Source: Streptomyces megasporus (GTDB taxonomy: Bacteria; Actinomycetota; Actinomycetes; Streptomycetales; Streptomycetaceae). From it: a stretch of DNA of 64,000 bases. The DNA is taken from NCBI RefSeq assembly GCF_000718985.1, contig NZ_JODL01000023.1, forward strand, positions 1 to 64,000, read 5' to 3'. The notes beneath the pieces were generated by a model. It worked only from the letters and a program-made list of their open reading frames with translations. It was not told the DNA's origin and searched no databases. How positions within the stretch are numbered: the stretch's first letter is position 1; each line of letters starts with the position of its first letter. Below are positions 61,449-64,000 of this stretch, in pieces. The position numbers and the translations under genes were made by a program.

Positions 61449-62270
61449 ATGACCAACCGGTCCCACCTGGGCTTCACGCCCGACCAGATCGACACGAGCA
61501 GGCCGCACCCGGCCCGCATGTACGACTACTACCTCGGGGGGAGCGACAACTACGAAGTGGACCGCGAAGCCGCCGAGCGGCTCATGAGCATGACCCCGGA
61601 CGTGCGAGTGAGCGCCCGCGCCAACCGGGACTTCCTGGGGCGCGCCGTACGGACGGTGGTGAGGGAACACGGCATCCGTCAGATCATCGACCTCGGCACC
61701 GGCATCCCCACCTCGCCCAACACCCACGAGTTGGCGCGCTCCGTGGCCGAGGACGTCCGTGTGGCGTACGTCGACAACGACCCCATCGTCTCGGCCCACG
61801 CGGGCGCCAAACTCGTCGGCGCGGGCAACGCGGAGTTCGTCCTGGCCGACGTCCGCGATCCCGAGGCCGTCCTGGAGGCTCCGGCCATCCGGGAACTGAC
61901 CGACTTCGACCGGCCGGTGGCCGTGCTCCTGGTCGCCGTCCTGCACTTCGTCACCGAGGAGGAGGACCCGGCCCGAATCGTGGCGACCCTCGACAAGGCC
62001 CTGCCCGCCGGGAGTTGCCTCGTCCTCACCCACGGCACCCCCGACTTCCACGAGCGCGAACTGGTGGACGAGGGCACCGGGGTCTACCGGAAGGCCACCG
62101 CCTCGGTGACCCTGCGCCGCCACGCCGAGATACTGCGCTTCTTCGACGGCTACGACCTCCTCGACCCCGGACTGGTGCAGCTTCCGCTGTGGCGGCCGGA
62201 CGGGCCGGTGCCCGAGCCGGAGGAACTGCGTCGCGTCGCGCTCTACGGCGGGGTCGGCGTCAAGCGCTGA
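61449..62270 (+). CDS. DUF574 S-adenosyl methyltransferase-like protein (copy 2)
   Basis: A 273-residue DUF574 protein paralogous to the one at 46957: IDTSRPHPARMYDYYLGGSDNYEVD, IIDLGTGIPTSPNTHELAR, VAYVDNDPIVSAHA and DFDRPVAVLLVAVLHFV are in the same order, with strong similarity by eye. ATG 61449 has AGGAGGACGGC upstream. It probably belongs to the same transcription unit as the XRE and DUF397 genes. Function unknown; association with WhiJ-like modules is common in Streptomyces. Confidence 0.9.
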   Translation: MTNRSHLGFTPDQIDTSRPHPARMYDYYLGGSDNYEVDREAAERLMSMTPDVRVSARANRDFLGRAVRTVVREHGIRQIIDLGTGIPTSPNTHELARSVAEDVRVAYVDNDPIVSAHAGAKLVGAGNAEFVLADVRDPEAVLEAPAIRELTDFDRPVAVLLVAVLHFVTEEEDPARIVATLDKALPAGSCLVLTHGTPDFHERELVDEGTGVYRKATASVTLRRHAEILRFFDGYDLLDPGLVQLPLWRPDGPVPEPEELRRVALYGGVGVKR

Positions 62271-62402
62271 GCCGGCGCCAAGTTCCGAGTCGGCGTCGGC
62301 CCGCGCGCCGGGACCGCCGGTATCCGCTCCGGTGCGCCGCCCGCGAGGACGTCGTACAGCGGCAGGGGAACTCCGCGCCGCGGTGCGGCCGGAGGCTGTA
62401 GG

Positions 62403-62446
62403 GGAGGAGGAGGTCGATCGCCATCCGGCGATCGACCTCCTCCTCC
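62403..62446. terminator. Perfect 20-bp hairpin
   Basis: GGAGGAGGAGGTCGATCGCC and its exact reverse complement around ATCC. It lies about 130 bp after the DUF574 stop and is the probable terminator of that transcription unit. Confidence 0.75.
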
Positions 62447-62771
62447 GTGTGGGTGTGCCCCTCGGCGGAGTCCGCCCACGGGTGGACGTGCTCCGGTGGG
62501 TCGGCGCGGAACCGCGAGGCGTGGGGCGGGGAGGGAGCCTCGGCTCGGCGGCACGTCCTCGTGGTCCACGCGTCCTCCCGGTCTCGTGCCGGCCGGACGG
62601 TCCGGTTGATCGAACCGAACCTGCTCCGTGAGTTTCTGCGCGATCACGTTGCTTTCTGTGTGGTTCCGCGCCCCTGTCCGGCGTTGGAGATTTCGACGAG
62701 ACCGCGGCGCTCGTGTGATCGCTTATCGGATGGTTCGTCGGCAAACGGGGGCGTTACCCGAGGGGGCGTCA

Positions 62772-62790
62772 TTCGGTTGTTCAACCGAAC
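62772..62790. promoter_or_regulatory. Overlapping palindromes upstream of the lipase gene
   Basis: TTCGGTTG-TT-CAACCGAA (62772-62789) is a perfect palindrome and overlaps a second one, GTTC-AACC-GAAC (62779-62790). They lie about 105 bp before the lipase ATG next to an AT-rich stretch. Probable operator for an unidentified regulator. Confidence 0.55.
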
Positions 62791-62894
62791 GTTGAATCAT
62801 TTTTGGCATGAACACTTCCTGAAAGTGTCCGGCACTGCTACCACGGAGCAGGCACATCCCCCCTCCCCACTCCCTCCCCACATCAGGAGGCTTC

Positions 62895-63701
62895 ATGAAG
62901 CTGCCCCGCCTCGCGTCCGTGGCGGCCACCCTCACCGCCCTCGCCGGGCTCGTCCTCGGCGGAGCGGGCGTGGCCTCGGCGCAGGAGGCCGCGGCCACGT
63001 CCTACGTAGCGCTCGGCGACTCGTACTCCTCAGGAGTCGGCGCCGGCAACTACGACAGCGGCAGCGGCTCCTGCAAGCGCAGCAACAACGCCTATCCGGT
63101 GCTGTGGAAGAACGCGAACGCCCCCGCCTCCTTCCACTTCACCGCCTGCTCCGGCGCCAAGACCACCGATGTCATCAACAACCAACTCGGCCCGCTGAAC
63201 TCGGGCACCACCCTCGTCAGCATCTCCATCGGCGGGAACGACGCCGGGTTCGCGGACGCGATGACGACCTGCGTCCTGCAGGGCACGAACGCGTGCGTCG
63301 CGCGGATCAACGAGGCGCGGCAGTACATCGCGGGCACCCTTCCCGGACGGCTCGACGCGGTCTACAACGCCATCCGGAGCAAGGCGCCGAACGCCCGGGT
63401 CGTCGTGCTCAACTACCCCCGTTTCTACAAGATCAGCGGCAGTTGCGTGGTCGGGCTCAGCGAGACCTCGCGCAAGGCCATCAACGACGCCGCCGACCAC
63501 CTGAGCGACGTCATCGCCAAGCGCGTCGCCGACCACGGCTTCACCTTCGGCGACGTCAGAGGCCGCTTCACCGGGCACGAGATCTGCTCCGGCGACTCGT
63601 GGCTGCACAGCGTCGACTGGCTCAACATCACCAACTCGTACCACCCCAAGGCGGCCGGCCAGTCCGGGGGCTACTACCCCGTGATGGAGGGGCTCGCCTG
63701 A
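62895..63701 (+). CDS. Secreted SGNH/GDSL-family lipase
   Basis: A 268-residue secreted hydrolase. A Sec signal peptide of ~29 residues ends at ASAQEA. Block I YVALGDSYSSGVGAGNY carries the nucleophile Ser; block III SISIGGNDAGFA has Gly-Asn of the oxyanion hole; the C-terminal SYHPKAAGQ has the catalytic His. Six Cys residues could form three disulfides. Length and motifs match the Streptomyces rimosus-type extracellular lipase/esterase. CAGGAGG precedes ATG 62895. A palindromic operator candidate lies upstream and a strong hairpin downstream. Confidence 0.93.
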   Translation: MKLPRLASVAATLTALAGLVLGGAGVASAQEAAATSYVALGDSYSSGVGAGNYDSGSGSCKRSNNAYPVLWKNANAPASFHFTACSGAKTTDVINNQLGPLNSGTTLVSISIGGNDAGFADAMTTCVLQGTNACVARINEARQYIAGTLPGRLDAVYNAIRSKAPNARVVVLNYPRFYKISGSCVVGLSETSRKAINDAADHLSDVIAKRVADHGFTFGDVRGRFTGHEICSGDSWLHSVDWLNITNSYHPKAAGQSGGYYPVMEGLA

Positions 63702-63719
63702 CACGGTTCGACCGGAACC

Positions 63720-63766
63720 GCGGCCGGACCGCGACCCGAGGCTCCCTCGGGCCGCGGTCCGGCCGC
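63720..63766. terminator. Hairpin terminator after the lipase gene
   Basis: GCGGCCGGACCGCG...CCGAGG pairs with CCTCGGGCCGCGGTCCGGCCGC: a 22-bp stem with one mismatch and a three-base loop, 19 bp after the stop. Confidence 0.85.
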
Positions 63767-64000
63767 TTTCCGTCGGTCCGGCCGCCGACACCCGCCGAGC
63801 CCGAGCGGGCTCGGACCCGAGTCGGGCGGGCCCGGGGTCGTCCGCGTCGCCGGGTCCTCACCTCGCGCGACGTGCGCGGCGGGATGCCCGTCGCCCGGCC
63901 GCCGGTCCGCGCCCACTGCCGGCACCGGGCCGTGTCGAGCACCGAGGCGGGCCGTCGGACTCCTCCGCGCGGGCACCGCGGCACATGGACGAGGTCGGCG
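63767..64000. other. Window end, no gene recognised
   Basis: The last 234 bp after the lipase terminator contain no frame that resembles a known protein on either strand. A gene entering from the right cannot be excluded. Confidence 0.4.

Larger units (their letters stand above)
62271..62894. other. Intergenic region with hairpin and lipase promoter, no gene recognised
   Basis: About 620 bp between the DUF574 gene and the lipase gene. It holds a perfect 20-bp hairpin (separate entry) and, at 62770-62800, overlapping palindromes in a relatively AT-rich promoter-like stretch. No coding frame resembles a known family. Confidence 0.55.

Noticed and set aside
62332..62631. Small frame overlapping the 62403 hairpin
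   Set aside because: It crosses a perfect inverted repeat and has no ribosome-binding site or recognisable sequence.

Overview
The window is high-GC actinobacterial DNA, most likely from a Streptomyces or very close relative. The signs are GC-rich third codon positions, frequent GTG starts, GTGA/ATGA stop-start overlaps, a XRE-DUF5753 / anti-sigma-like ATPase / DUF397 module, paralogous DUF574 methyltransferases, GPP34, and a xylA/xylB/ROK locus. No rRNA or CRISPR array was seen. One tRNA (Pro, GGG anticodon) lies at 23.9 kb and appears to separate an accessory left part from a core-like right part.

Left part (1-23.9 kb, accessory). The window opens inside a CysN-type sulfate adenylyltransferase GTPase gene. 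It is followed by a compact linear azol(in)e peptide (LAP/TOMM) cluster: a 49-residue precursor peptide, a fused ThiF-like/YcaO cyclodehydratase and a SagB-type dehydrogenase. Next come a NarL-type histidine kinase and, convergent to it, its probable response regulator. A perfect 44-bp palindrome and a remnant of another histidine kinase lie between them. An overlapping minus-strand operon (8.2-13.0 kb) encodes an aldehyde dehydrogenase, an SRPBCC protein, an FMO-SRPBCC fusion and a YdeI-like protein. From 13.1 to 23.8 kb there are broken transposases (IS110, IS1380, IS3, IS5 and IS701 types) and one intact IS5-type transposase abutting a 5'-truncated MFS gene. Among them lie a CYTH protein, a small acidic protein, an overlapping C39-like / FemAB-like GNAT / ATP-grasp operon and a VanX-like dipeptidase. 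A dead tyrosine integrase sits against the 3' end of tRNA-Pro, the usual arrangement for an actinobacterial integrative element.

Right part (24-64 kb, mostly core-like metabolism). In order: NDH-2; an LMF1-family membrane protein; a glycosyltransferase operon whose first gene (epimerase) is frameshifted; a GT-C-like membrane protein; a CE7 esterase; an orphan sugar-binding lipoprotein with a DasR-like site upstream; a five-gene Dpp/Opp-type ABC operon; an alanine-type aminotransferase divergent from an HxlR regulator; an AurF-like diiron oxygenase with a ferredoxin/FprA-type reductase; GPP34; a Ddn-like/hemerythrin fusion; a DUF574 methyltransferase; an LLM flavoprotein; MatB plus a carboxyltransferase; the xylose locus; a GH95 fucosidase; a cytidine-deaminase-like enzyme; the XRE/ATPase/DUF397/DUF574 group; and a secreted SGNH lipase.

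Two themes stand out. One is plant polysaccharide use: CE7 esterase, GH95 and xylose genes, with AGCGCT-centred palindromes upstream of several genes. The other is small-molecule biosynthesis on the accessory side: the LAP cluster, the ATP-grasp/GNAT operon and the FMO/SRPBCC operon.
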